This document shows, in pieces, positions 22,501 to 35,299 of a stretch of 64,000 nt of DNA. A program made the translations under genes and the position numbers. Source of the stretch: Austropuccinia psidii. Lineage: Eukaryota; Basidiomycota; Pucciniomycetes; Pucciniales; Sphaerophragmiaceae. Every line of letters begins with the position of its first letter. Within the stretch, counting starts at the first letter, position 1. The DNA lies in the NCBI GenBank assembly GCA_023105745.1, contig JALGQZ010000006.1, forward strand, positions 2,281,468-2,345,467. The letters are read 5' to 3'. Under the pieces are notes generated by a model. It was not told the origin of the DNA, searched no databases, and saw only the letters and a program-made list of their open reading frames with translations.

Positions 22501-25500
22501 CCAAGGTTTCCACCTTCTTGTGTTGTGGCCAAATGAATTAAGGAGCTATTTTCCCTAGAACTATGTGCAGAGTGCCATTGTCAAAAATTCCAAATTTTAG
22601 GGTCTTTCCAATCAAACCCAAAACCACTTGCCATTGCAATCTTTCTTGATTTTATAGAACTGATTGAGCTGGGAAGTATGGATCAATAGAACCCAGTGAG
22701 TTAAAATCCCAATAATTATGGTTTCCTTTACATCCATTGCAATGTTTGTTGATATTTTGCAAGTTTTGTCTATTAAAATCTTGATAATAGTAACAAATAT
22801 CAAGAGTACTATGATTTTCCTCAGTAGAACATATAATATAATGAAATATCATAACCCCAAATTAATATATTTATTCAAAATAATTATATATAAAAAATAA
22901 TCTAATTATTATTAAATAATTTCATAATAAAAAATATCTTCATGATTATAGTTAATTATAATTATTCTATTATTATTACAGTCATTGCGGGCGCTGTGAC
23001 TGGCTCAGCTTCACCCTTGTATAAAAGACCACCTTATCCCAACACACACTTCTCTTTTTTTCCCACTTCACCCACAATTCTCATTCCTGTGCATATTCTA
23101 ATTGGTGTTCCTCCCTTTCCACTTTTTGCTATAGCACTAAACTAACCACTCCCCTTCCCTTTCACTATGTTTTTTTCCCAATTATAAATACAGAACCCCC
23201 CTTATATCTACATTGTGCATAATATTCTCCATTTGAAAATTCCATACATGTTATGTTCCGCTCTTAATACTAAATATTCATCATGAATTTCTTTCAGACT
23301 TTTCAACACCTTACCCTAGCACTTTGATGTTCTAATTACATTTTAAATCTTTAATTTGTTGTACATATTTCTTTCTATTAAGATACTAACCTCATTTGTC
23401 TTTATTTTAGATGTGGTGCACTTTTTGTTTTTGTAAATCTCTATGGAGGCCCTCTCTCCCTCATTTTTCAAAATATTATAGAATGAGGACCCACTTTCTG
23501 GGATCCTAACCATCCCTGAACTACCAGTATATATAGAGCTTTATTGGTGTTTTTGTGGTAAAAATATCAGTAGCTTATTATTTTTAAGGAATAGTAATAT
23601 AACCATAATTTAAATCTTAGTAGCCTTTCTTAAAATCTTACTATTGTTAAGGAAAATTAGTAGTGATACTACAGTAGTATTAAAAAGCCATTAAAGAATT
23701 ATGATTATTATCAGGTAGATTAGTATTAGTAGTAAGAGGAGAAATATAATTAAAAAAACCAAAAAAACATTAGTCTTATTAAATTTCTGTTATCTTATTC
23801 TGAATATCTGATAAGTATTAGTTAACTTTTATTATAACAAATATTAAACTTCCATTTCTTTAAATTTTATATTTTCACGGAAAGAAAATCATTAGTCTTC
23901 ATGTTACTTACAATTATAGTGTTAAATCAGAGTTTTTACTGTAGTGTTAATGATAGGTCTGATTTAGAGACTACTGATTAGTCTTCTCTATTTGTTAAAT
24001 CCATAAATTTTATTTTATTTTTTGATTCTCTATTAGCTGAATATTCAGTATTATTTCAAGGGGAAGCTCAGGATTGTGGAACCCATGGTTATTGGAAAAT
24101 TATGAAGTACAAAAAATACTTACCAATAATTTCCCCCTCAAGTTACTGCCTCATTTTATCCTAAACCAAAAGGAGTTCCTACAATGACTAATTTAATTGA
24201 TATGTTCTTTTGCTTGAGGATTGAAGAATTCTGGAAACAGTAATCATATTGAATTGCCTTTATTAATATATAAAATGGAATATGAGTGTTTTCAAATAAT
24301 TGTCTAAATTTCTCAATTCATTAGGTGTGTGTATGTAAGGTGCAGTGTTTAAGACTATGTGGCCACAGATAAGTAAATATCTTTGGAGTGATTTTTTTTA
24401 CATTATTAATAGTGGGTAGAGCTGAGGAGCTGTATGATCAGAATTTCTATGAGTTTATTGATGAAAATGAATCAAAATAGGCCTTGTAAAATGTGGAAAT
24501 TTGAACAAAAAATGGAATCAGGTACTAAAGAACATGGGTTTCTGTACCTAAAATACCACAGCTAATTAGGTGTGGGATTTGTGATATAGGATATTTCAGT
24601 ATTGAGGTTTGCTAATATATAAAAAAATAAGTCTTAATTTTCATTCATTTTGGTTCCTTTAAATTAAATAATTGGATATGTTTTAAAAATAATAAAAAAT
24701 TATAATCATAATTATAGATGAAATTACAAATTTATTTTAAAACAGAACTTAATATTTTTCTTTCTTATTTTTACTAAGTTTTGATTAAAATAGATCAATA
24801 TTATAAAAGAATCCCTAATTTTCAAATTTCAAATTTTAAATCATCAAAGTATTTTTTTGCAAATTTTTTTTCTGAAAGAATTGACCAAGTTAACCTGTTT
24901 TTTTTTTAAAATAAAAATATCTTTATTTATTTTGATTAAATAAATCATTAAATCATACATTTCTCTTTTATTTATGATTATAATCACATTATTCTTTTTG
25001 AAAAAGGTATATCAAAATTTGGAAGAAAAAATTTAAAGTTTTTTTTCTTTTTTCTTGGGGGGGCATGGTTCCATATTTTGGTGTTTTTTTTTTTAAATAA
25101 AAGCTCAAGGTTTTCTTTGAATAAAAAAAGAGCCCAAAAAATTTCAAGTTAAAAAAAAAACTTATCTTCTTTTTTAAAAAAAACTTGAAATAATTAAGAA
25201 TTGAAATTCTACCTTTTTTTGTTTTGTGTTAAGATAATTATTTTTGCTTTATTGAGCTTTATGAAGAATAATTCAAAATTAAAAAACTATTAAATCTCTT
25301 TTAGAGGAGTTTATTGGTATTTCTTATGTTTACATCTTATATAAATATGAAGATGTGTTTTATAGCTTTTATACTAAATAGGATTTACAACTGAAAATAT
25401 CAAATTGATGATGATGATTTGCCCTATTTGGTTAATGCTGAAATTAATACTGTTTTGAGGTGTTCAAAAAATCTAAAAAATGAGCCAAATCGTCAAAATG

Positions 25501-25723
25501 CGCTTGAAATACGCCCAAAGTAAGCGATTTTTGATTAGAAAATGCCTAAAAATGGCCAAAGTGATGAATTTAGCAAGTAATTTGATGTTGAAAATTCTTT
25601 TAATTGCCAAAAATGGACTTTTGAGTTATTTTATGGATTAAATTTTACTATTTTGAGAGGGGGTGCGTCTGCCCAAAGGCCCTGGTGGGTTAAAACCTCG
25701 AAAAAAAATAATTTTTTTTCATC
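22501..25723. other. Intergenic region without a supported gene
   Basis: Mostly AT-rich with no long frame. Two things stand out. A locally GC- and pyrimidine-rich stretch at about 22978-23170 holds TATAAAAG near 23021. A short repeat-like, stop-filled stretch follows at 24060-24600. From 24880 to 25260 there are many A and T homopolymers. Confidence 0.4.
22978..23170 (+). promoter_or_regulatory. Possible polymerase II promoter-like stretch
   Basis: In very AT-rich surroundings this stretch contains TCATTGCGGGCGCTGTGACT, then TATAAAAG near 23021, then ~130 bases of pyrimidine-rich sequence with several CTTCCC-like motifs. The layout resembles a fungal core promoter facing right, but no open gene follows. 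It may belong to a decayed gene or to the end of a transposon. Confidence 0.2.
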
Positions 25724-27465
25724 ATGTCGGAATTTTTGAAAATTTTAATTTCTTGCCAAAATTTCAATTTATCAAAATCAATCCATCATCATCCATCCAT
25801 CGATCCATCGATCCATCCATCGATCCATCCATCCATCGATCCATCCATCGATTCTTCAAAGGATTCTTCAAAGGAGCCTTCAAGAAATCATCTCGTTGAA
25901 CATCTAGTACCATTCTTCATTCATGCACCCGATCATTCAGATCATTCCATCGTCATCAGACCTCAGCCGACGTCTCCAAAACTACCCAGTCGGCGTACTT
26001 CTTCAAGCTCTTCTCGTCGCCAATCTGCAAATAAAATCTTAAAACCTTTATCACTTTATCTGACTAAATCAAATTCAGACGACCAGCTAAATCTTGCTTG
26101 CTTTCAATCTCAATCGTTTCTTTCCAACTCAAACTCAAACTCAAATTATGATGATCATGAAAAAATTCGAGATTTTAGCCAACCAATAGGCTACTTAAGA
26201 CCTTGTATCATAAACGCCTTGTTCAACGATAATCAAAAAATGCTGGAAATCAAAACTAAACCTTGTTGGAAATTCTTATATTCAATCCATCAAAATTCTA
26301 ATCATCCCATCATATCAGATACAGATCATCAATCTCTACTTTCTCCTTGGGCTATCGCTTTCGAAGATTGGATAAATGACTCAGAAAATCGCTTAGAAAC
26401 TAGAAGAGAACATTTAGATCGTTTAATCAGAAATTGGAAACAATCAGGCTTATTCTTAGATCAACTTTCAGGTCAGTCTCATTCAATTTTCATCTCTTTA
26501 AACCTTTCTTTCCTTCTGATCTTGTCTTGCTTCTTTTCATAGGTTGGAGAGATGAAGAATATTCAGTTTATGGTCCTAAACTTTATAATGATCTTAATCA
26601 TCTTTCAAACTTACCCGGTTCAAATGAAGCTTTTCGTATCGAAAGAGCTGCTGTCGGACTATTTAGCTTCTTAAGCTTTGGTGCTCATCTAACAGGTCAA
26701 TTTCAAATCCTTAAATTTTAATCTATACATTTCAATTATTACGCATTGAATACTTTTTATTCTGCGAAAATCACTTCCTTATATATAGCTTATATCAAAA
26801 AAGATGATCAATATTATTTTTGGATTCCTAGGAGATCGGCCACGAAAGCCACGTATGTCATCCAGCATCTCATTCTGTTTTAACTCAAATTCATTTTTCA
26901 ATTTCTCTTTTATTTCCTTAATAGATGGCCATCGAAATTAGATAACACTGTCGCTGGTGGTATTCCAGCCGGCGAATCACCGCTCGAAACAATCTTACGG
27001 GAATCTTTTGAAGAAGCTAGTCTAGATCAAGATTTTGTTAGATCAAACGTTAGACCTTGCGGCTTGATTAGTTATGTTCATCGTAATCAATTTGGTTGGA
27101 TTTCTGTAAGTTTTCAATCATCAAAAATAGTCTTTTTCTTTGAATACTAAACTTACCATCCTGTTTTAACAAAATCATCTCAAAAAAATCTTTTAAAGCC
27201 CGAAATCCAATACACCTATGATCTCGAACTGCCTTTTGATCAATCTATCATTCCCAAACCAAATGATGGTGAATCAGAAAATTTCAAATTATTCACTTTA
27301 GAAGAATTGAAATCATCTTTGATTGAAGAAAAATTCAAGCCAAACTGTGCTGGCGTCTTAATTGATTTTTTAATTCGACATGGAATCTTCAATTTTGAAA
27401 ATCAACCTTCATTTGCTCAAATGTGTACTATTTTAAAACAATCAATTGATTTACCTTTGCCCTGA
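25724..27465 (+). CDS. Nudix hydrolase, thiamine pyrophosphokinase-related (DUF4743) family
   Basis: Five exons: 25724-26471, 26543-26695, 26789-26852, 26925-27105 and 27199-27465, joined by GT-AG introns of 71-93 bases that keep phase, giving 470 residues. The N-terminal ~80 residues are of low complexity (His/Pro/Ser/Asp). A DUF4743-like region follows (PWAIAFEDWINDSENRL; WRDEEYSVYGP; FRIERAAVGLFSF), then [24 protein letters not shown] and the Nudix box at residues 333-355 (GGIPAGESPLETILRESFEEASL). The usual box glycine is Ser354, as is common in this family. The C-terminus (FKPNCAGVLIDFLIRHGI) is typical. Relatives include yeast YJR142W and the Nudix part of fission yeast Tnr3, which act on damaged thiamine diphosphate; that role is inferred by family. 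The start is the first ATG after an in-frame stop (25709-25711). Confidence 0.9.
25791..25860 (+). repeat. Tetranucleotide-type simple repeat (ATCC/ATCG) within exon 1
   Basis: Tandem ATCCATCGATCC units inside the first exon of the Nudix gene. They encode an SIHPSIDPS-type stretch. The tract is likely to vary in length between strains. Confidence 0.85.
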
Positions 27466-27833
27466 AGGGAACATGTTGAATAATCTCTGTTTTCATTGTG
27501 GTTTTGTTTGTATCCTAGCAATCTTTGAAAAATCACTTTTTTTTGCTCTTGACTGCAAAGGTTGCCCAGTCTATCTTGTGCTGACTGCAACTGAAATTTT
27601 GCCGACCAATGGTCGCTCCTTGCTCGAAATCTTATTTTTGAGGTTAACATGTTAAACTTGTCAAAACTCCTGGCATGATCTGTGTTAAAAGGTCTACAGT
27701 TTTCCACTCGAGCACTTTCTGCTATTAGGTATGGCCAAACTATGGGCCCAGCTATGCACATGCTTAAAAAATTACAAAACTTGTCCCAAGAGAACTTGAG
27801 GCCCATAACCTTCAGAGTTTTAACAATTTCCAT
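27417..27833 (-). CDS. Hypothetical 138-codon frame overlapping the Nudix 3' end
   Basis: A minus-strand frame beginning MEIVKTLKVMGLKFSWDKF that overlaps the last 49 bases of the Nudix coding sequence. Its composition is protein-like (mixed, with Trp and Cys), unlike most random frames here, but I recognise no domain, signal or neighbour that supports it. It may be part of a dispersed repeat or chance. Confidence 0.2.
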   Translation of the reverse strand: MEIVKTLKVMGLKFSWDKFCNFLSMCIAGPIVWPYLIAESARVENCRPFNTDHARSFDKFNMLTSKIRFRARSDHWSAKFQLQSAQDRLGNLCSQEQKKVIFQRLLGYKQNHNENRDYSTCSLQGKGKSIDCFKIVHI

Positions 27834-28559
27834 ACACCAAAATTTATGATCTTAAATCCCTTTCAAAACTTTTTCAGTTTTTCTCTTTGGTTCAGTTTAG
27901 CTTCAGAGTTGTTAATCAATTTATTATTATTATTTTGAAATAAAAATTAAATTAAATCAAATCAAATCATTAAAAAAGATAAATCAAAAAAGGGGGTTTT
28001 GGTACCTAGCTCAGGAAATTGGAAAACCTGTAAGCCCTCACAAATCATGACCATAAATTTGTACAAAGACATAAGCAATTCCCTGGGCCCATTTTAAATT
28101 AAAACAACCTGTATTGAGACAAAACCAGACAAAAGCACCCTCAGAAAACTAAAGAAAAAACAGCCCCAACTCCCATTTTTTATTTGATTTTTTAAACCAC
28201 CTATCACTTGATTGTTTGATCCATAAATCACCCAAATTCCAATGAAAAAAATCTTTTTCGAATCTGATCAACCTTAAAATTTCCTTCTTTTTTTTTCTTT
28301 TTTTTGTTTTGTTTTGATATTTCAGTTTCTTTTTTTCAAAGCTTTTTTGATTGTAATGAATTCAATTACTTTGATCTTTTTCCTTTTTTTTTCATTTGAT
28401 AATAATCTCTCTAATTTTATTTTATTTGTTTAAAAAAACACTTGTTACATACAACCAATAATTGAATTTCAGAATTTTTTTATTATTTTTTATATGAGGC
28501 TTTAAAATAAAATTATTTTACTTTTTTAAGAAAAAAGAAATTCAAGAAAAATAATTAGT
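27834..28559. other. Intergenic AT-rich DNA
   Basis: No gene seen. It holds poly(T) and poly(A) runs and the target site of the solo LTR at its right end. Confidence 0.5.
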
Positions 28560-28564
28560 TAATT

Positions 28565-30587
28565 TGTGAGCCTTGAGGTATATTTTACATACCCAAATAG
28601 GCCACAATTATCTTAAAAATAAATTCTGAATTATGCATAACTCATAATTCATGCATATATCCAAAATTCATCATTTTTGATTTCAGAAAAGATGAATAAC
28701 TTTTTATTGAGTAAGTAAATCCATGGATTTAAGGCCAGATTTGGATTCTACACAAAAATTTACCTAGGGTAGCTCCATAGAGTGAATAAGCTCAAATTAA
28801 CTCTTTGAGGTGGTAATATGGAAAATACTTCAATACCACACAAAAGATCTGTGAAAATTTTTGTTTTTCTTAATTTCACGCCAAAATAATGGTAATGTGA
28901 GAAATCACATGTTACATATACACTAAGAATAGTGTTATGCATGTTTTGGGCACTTAATATCATGGTATTCTTACATGCACCTTTGGTACACCCATAGTGG
29001 ATATCTCACTTTGAGCTTAAATTTCTATTTTGATGTGAAAATTAAGCAAGGGGGACAAAAGACATCAATGAGAGCCAGGGTACCCAACTTCTGAGGCCTC
29101 AGAGGCAGGGACAGCTACAAAACTTGGATCCATGGCTGATCTTGGCCCAATTAGTAAACTAAAACACTTTGGGAACTTGGTAACCATGTTACAACTACAG
29201 TAAATCATAAGAAAATTGTAAAGAACCTGCTATTTTGACATGCCAAGGAGGTAAGAAACTACTTAGACTCCTGTAGCCATGTCAATTCTTGATTACTTTC
29301 CATGGATAGACCATAAAAAAGTAATTAAAACGCTTTTTGGACTTGTATCCATTGATTTAACTTGTAGCAACCAGCTAAACACTGATATTTGCAATTCTAC
29401 GTAGAAATGAGGTAAAAACTTCAAAAATTTATTAAAAATACATTTATTGATGAATCTCTCTGAAACCTACAGGACCAATGGAGAACTGTATTATCTATGG
29501 TACAACCAAAAATAATTCTAGGTTTACTAGTAAGATTAAAAGTTTTACTTACAGTCCATTCTTCACTATTCTATGTGAAACACTGAATCTTCAAAAATTC
29601 ACAGTAATTACAACCTGTGATTAAATTTCCAATAAAATTGATAGCTTTAAGAAATCAATGATCATTTTGAAATAAAAGAATATTTACAGATGTTACTCCT
29701 TTTATTCTTAACCATATTGGGGTTGGTAGTCACATAAAAGCATCAATTAAGTAATTATGATAATCTTACGTGACAACAGATGATGCAATCAATAATCCAA
29801 GAGATTTTATTGTTTTCTAACTCACTGGTTTTTTAGTTTGCTCCATGGCACGCCTCTGTGAGCTGTTGTTGACTTAAAAGAGGCCTCCTCTTGCTGTTTT
29901 TTCCAAATATTATCTAATCATCTTATTATCCATTTATATCATTGTTACCAACAAGTAAGTATTATTTAAACTATTCTTAAGTGTTTGAATTCTTTCAAAA
30001 TAAATCAGAAAGACATGAAATCATAGAATCCAACTATATATTGTTGTAATTCTGCTATAAATCATTTTGATCCCTTAAATCCACAATTCTATGTCAAATT
30101 TCTCTACTTATATCTTTCAATAAGTTCTTTGGAGTATAAGTGAGTCATTTATCTTTATAATTATTCTTGCAAAAGATAATTATATATTAAAATAATTTTA
30201 TTATTTTAATAAAAGAAGTTTTTATTATTAAATTATTCTTGTAATTTATTCTTGTAGACAATTACTGCTCACTTTTAAAATCACTGGTAGTGTTTAACAT
30301 GTGAAAGAAATAATTCTTAATTATTTAATTGTGGTTATAATAATATTTTATTATTATATTTCATAAGAACAGACATAGTACTGTTGATTAATAGTAATAT
30401 TATCATCAGTTTCATAGTCAAATCTTACAGTTGATATCACTAGTAGTGTTTAACACATGAAAGAAATAATTTTTTAATTATATTAATTGTGGTTATAATA
30501 ATATTTTATTATTATATTTCATAAGAACAGACACAGTACTGTTGATTAATAGTAATATTATCATCAGTGTCATAGTCAAATCTTACA
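28565..30587 (+). mobile_element. Solo LTR of family A, reverse orientation, with TSD TAATT
   Basis: Begins TGTGAGCCTTGAGG and ends AATCTTACA, the exact reverse of the A1/A2 LTRs, and is flanked by TAATT on both sides (28560-28564 and 30588-30592). No internal region is present, so it is a product of LTR-LTR recombination. It is 2023 bp rather than ~1.9 kb because the U5 end is tandemly duplicated (30272-30429 and 30430-30587). Confidence 0.92.
30272..30587 (+). repeat. 158-bp tandem duplication at the U5 end of the solo LTR
   Basis: Two copies of the LTR's last ~158 bases, each ending CATAGTCAAATCTTACA (at 30429 and 30587). Each starts in the region reading ATCACTRGTAGTGTTTAACA. The TSD lies outside the second copy. 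Confidence 0.85.
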
Positions 30588-30699
30588 TAATTAATCAATT
30601 GATTTATTTATCAATTAATAATTTTAGAATCAATCTATCTTTAAATATATATATATATATGAATTCAAATTTTGGAAAAAAATATATTATTATTTTAAT

Positions 30700-30935
30700 T
30701 TTTTTAAGTGTTATTGGAGTTTCTGTCTCCTCTGAATCAATGTTTCCACTGTCAGGGGTACCACTCTCTGGTGCCCATTCAGAAAATCTGAAGTTCTTTT
30801 TCCTATCTATTTCCATGAAATGGATAGGAATCTTGGATGCAACTTCAGGGTCATAAGCTGGATTGCCTTTGACATTGTCCAGAGGCCATCTGCATTGGTA
30901 TTACTTTTACCTTCTTTGTATATGATGGTCATTTT
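30700..30935 (-). pseudogene. Relic of a third Ty3/Gypsy pol (RNase H to integrase linker)
   Basis: The minus strand reads MTIIYKEGKSNTNADGL, then after a frameshift DNVKGNPAYDP and KIPIHFMEIDRKKNFRFSEW. IVYKEGK-HTNADGLSR is the conserved end of Gypsy RNase H. The sequence differs clearly from A1/A2 at the same place ([16 protein letters not shown]), so it belongs to another family. Nothing else of that element is seen nearby. Confidence 0.65.
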
Positions 30936-33229
30936 TTTTCATTGTTTTTTTTTTGGTTTAAAGTTGAAGGAAGAAGAATTTTAAAAAAGAAAAATTTCAA
31001 ATAATTAAAATTTAATTTAATATTTTTTTTTTGATCAAAGAAAATGGTAATCTGAGTATAAAAATAAAATCTTCACTTTTTAAGAATTTCTTTTTTTTTT
31101 TTTGAAAAAGGACATCTTCAATTATTTTCTTTTTTTCATCAATTTTTCATGGAAGTTTGAGTTTTTTGGGTTTTTTTGTTATTGAAAAATATTTCCATTT
31201 CAAAAGAAAAAATTTAGTCATACTAATAAATATTACAAAAATTATTATTAAGAAAAAAAAACAAAAGATTATTCAATTAAATAATATAAAAGATAAAAAA
31301 ACCTAAATTTTGTCAAGCAATAAGAATGAAATTGATAATTTAAAATTCAAATTTATTACCAAAAAAAGGAACTAGAAGAAAGGTTATACTAAAATGAAAA
31401 AAACAAATCAGAAAACCCACTTAAAATTATTCTGATTACTCTAAGAAAATGGATTTTGACTTATTTGAAGATTCTGAAGATTTAATTGTCGTCATAATTA
31501 TTACCTACATTAAATCAATAAAATTAATCTCAAAAACTTGAAGGGAAATTAAAAATTTTGAAATAATTCTTAAAAGAAAATTATAAAATCAAAAATAAAA
31601 TTTTAATATAATTTCAATAATTTTGAGAAATATAATGACATTGATTTAAAATATGAAAAGTTTCAAAAACAAAAGATAATCTCTTTATTTAAATTTTTGA
31701 TATTAATATGATTCTCTTCAAAATGAAAAATCAGGTTAATTGATTAAAAAAACTTATTAAACTCTATTTTAAAATAAAATTTAAAGGTAATGAATGTCCC
31801 AGATAGTTATAAATTGAAGTTAAAGAAAGTCTCTCTTTCTATTCAAAAACACAAAATAAAACATGAATTAATTTTAGAGGGGACCTATTTTGGGAAATTC
31901 AAGAAATAAAAAAAATTTAGAAAAGAATAAATATGTTATTACAATGGGCTTTGATGGTATGAATATTTTGGAAAAAAACCAAAGATAAATTGGAGGTTAA
32001 TTCCTGAAATGAGAAATCTAATCTCCACTTGATAAGAAATCTATATATTTTTTTCTATTCAAAAGTTTAATAAATTAATATCTTAAATAATTTCTATCAC
32101 AAAAAAAATAATTCACCTATCTTTATATTCTTTTTGATAATATTTTTTCATTTTTTTTTCATTGAAATATTATCATTTCTAGGAATTTTCTAATGTCTCA
32201 TACATTTATTTGAATTAGGAAATTTGGTTATAAACCTCAAACCATTGGTTTGAAGGGAAAATTTATAAGATAAAAAATTTATATCTATCCCAAATTCCAA
32301 CTCCTTCCAAAAAAAAAAAATCAATTTTTTTTATTAAACAAATTTTGCTTCAGAATAAGATTTTATTTTTTTTGGTAATACAAAGTTAAATTAACAGCTT
32401 AGTGTTTGTTTGTTTTTTTTTTCTAAATAAAACCAACATTAATTCTGATTTGTTTAATTTTCATTTTGAAACTAAATAAAGTATAGTTTTTCCATTTAAA
32501 ATTAACAAATCAAATAATTTCAACAAGATTTTGAAGTAATTTTTTATGATATATTGAAATAATGATCCCCCTTTTTTTCAATATTGAATTTGTACCCTCC
32601 CCCACCAACCCAAAAACAAAAAAATGTCTTTTTTCAAAACAAATTTTCCATTTTCCCAAATTTATCAATTTGAAAAAATATCTTCTAAAAAAAGGTTAAG
32701 TTTTGGAAAGGAAAAAAACTTTAATATTTCTCCTAATAATATTTTCAAAACTATATTTTTTTTTCTATTTTTTCTTCTTATTGAAAATTGTTAATTCAAA
32801 TCTACTTATGATAAGATAATTGAAAATCTAAGTTCTGGTTTAGAATTTCAAAAGAATTTTGATGACAAATATTCAATACTAGTACTCAAGAAGATTATTT
32901 TAATAAGAGATCTTTACCCCCTAAGATATATACTTTTGCTTCTAAATATAAAAATAAGTTATATATTTTGGTAGAAGTTAGTTTTAATTTACAGAAAATA
33001 AATTAATTTATGCATTTTTAAAAAATTATAAAGATATATCTTAGAAATTAAAATATAAATTTTGAAATTTTTTTCTCAAAAACTAAATTTTTAATGTAAT
33101 TAAAAAGTGTCATAATTGAGATTAATATCTAAAACAAATCCTGTTTTTTTTTTCATTTAATATTACTAAATATCTTGAATAATTTGTTTTAATAAATTTA
33201 TCATAATATGAAATCATTTAACAAAACAA
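30936..33229. other. AT-rich intergenic DNA
   Basis: About 2.3 kb of low-complexity A/T-rich sequence with homopolymers and no frame of note. It ends at the TSD (ATTGG) of element A2. Confidence 0.5.
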
Positions 33230-33234
33230 ATTGG

Positions 33235-35155
33235 TGTAAGATGTGACTATCAAACTGATGATAATATCACTATTAATCAACAGTACTATGTCTGTTCTTA
33301 TGAAATATAATAATAAAATATTATTATAACCACAATTAAATAATTGAAGAATTATTTCTTTCATGTGTTAAACACTACTAGTGATTTTAACAGTGAGCAG
33401 TAATTGTCTACAAGAATCAATTACAAGAAGATTTTAATAATAAAACTTCTTTTATTAAAATAATAAAATTATTTTGATGTATAGTTATCTTTTTCTTGAA
33501 TAATTATAATGATAATTCTTGAAGAAAACTAATTTTAGAGAAAAACTTTAAGAATTCAAGATAAATGACTCACTTATACTCCAAAAAACTTATTGAAAGA
33601 TAAGATAGAGAGATTTGACGTAGAATTGTGGATTATGAGGATCAAAATGAATTTATAACAGTATTACAACAATATATAGTTGGAGTCTATGATTTCACGT
33701 CTTTCTGATTGATTCTGAAAGATTTAAAACACTCAAGAATAGCTATAACTAATACTTACTTGTTGGTAATAATGATTTAAATGATAATAAGATGATGATC
33801 TGCAAAAAACAGCAAGAAGAGGCCTCTTTTAAGTCAACAACAGCTCACAGAGGCATGACATGGGGAAAACTGAAAAACCAGTGAGTTAGAAAACAATAAA
33901 CCCTTTTGGATTATTGATTGCATCATCTGTTGTCACGTAAGATTATCATAATTACTTAATTGATGCTTTTACGTGACTACCAACCCCAATATGGTTAAGA
34001 ATAAAAGGAGTAACATCTGTAAATCTTCTTTTATTCCAAAATGATCCCTGATTTCTCAAAGTTATCAATGTTATTGCAAATTTCAACACAGGTTGTAATT
34101 ACTGTAAATTCTTGAAGATTCAGTGTTTCATGTAGAATAGTCAAAAATGGACTGTACGTAAAACTTATAATTTTACTAGTAAAACTGTAATTATTTTTGG
34201 TTGTACCATATATAATACAGTTCTCTATTAGTCCTGAAAGCTTCAGAAAAATTAATTAATAATTGTATTTTTAATGAATTTTTGAAGGTTTTACCTCATT
34301 TCTACGTAGAATTGCAAATATCAGTGTTTCACTGGTTGCTATGAGGTAAATCAATGGATCCAAGTCCAAAAAGGGTTTTAATTACTCTTTTGGGGTTTAT
34401 CCATGGAAAATTATGAATAATTGACATGGTTACAGGAGTCTAAGTAGCTCTTTACCTCCTTGGCACGTCAAAATAGCAGGTTATTTGCTATTTTCTTAAG
34501 ATTTACAGTAGTTGTAACATGGTAACCAAGTTCCCAAAAGGTTTTAGTTTACCAATTAGGCCAAGATCAGCCATGGATCCAAGCTTTGGAGCTGTCCACG
34601 CCTCTGAGGCCTCAGAAGTTGGGTACCCTGGCTCTCTTTGATGTCTTTTGTCCCCCTTGCTTATTTTTTACGTCAAAATAGAAATGTAAGCTTAAAGTGA
34701 GATATCCACTATGGGTGTACCAAAGGTCCATGTAAGAATACCATGATATTAAGTGCTCAAAACATGCATAACACTATTCTTAGTGTATATGTAACATGGG
34801 ATTTCTCACATTCCCATTATTTTGGCGTGAAATTAAGAAAAACAAAACTTTTCACAGATCTTTTATGTGGTATTGATGATGTGGTATTGAAGTATTTTCC
34901 ATTTTACCACCTCAAAGAGTTAATTTGAGATTATTCACTCTATGGAGCTGCCCTAGGTGAATTTTTGTGTAGAATCCAAATCTGGCCTTAAATCCATGGA
35001 TTTACTTACTCAATGAAAAGTTATTCATCTTTTCTGAAATCAAAAATGATGAATTTTGGATATATGCATGACTTATGAGTTATGAATAATTCAAAATTTC
35101 TTTTTAAGATAATTGTGGCCTATTTGGGTATGTAAAATATACCTCAAGGCTCACA
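33235..35155 (-). repeat. 3' LTR of element A2 (1921 bp)
   Basis: TGTAAGATGTGACTATC at the left end, CCTCAAGGCTCACA at the right end. It is preceded by the target-site copy ATTGG. The polypurine tract follows at 35156-35167. Confidence 0.95.
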
Positions 35156-35299
35156 TTCCCTCCCACCAAAAAATAAAATTGTACTACAATTTTATCAATG
35201 GTATAAAGAGTAAAAGGCCCCAAAGGGGGGTTAATGTCCACTGTCCAACCTCTTTACATCACTCAGATCAAGTAATTTAAAGCACATTTATAGACATAT

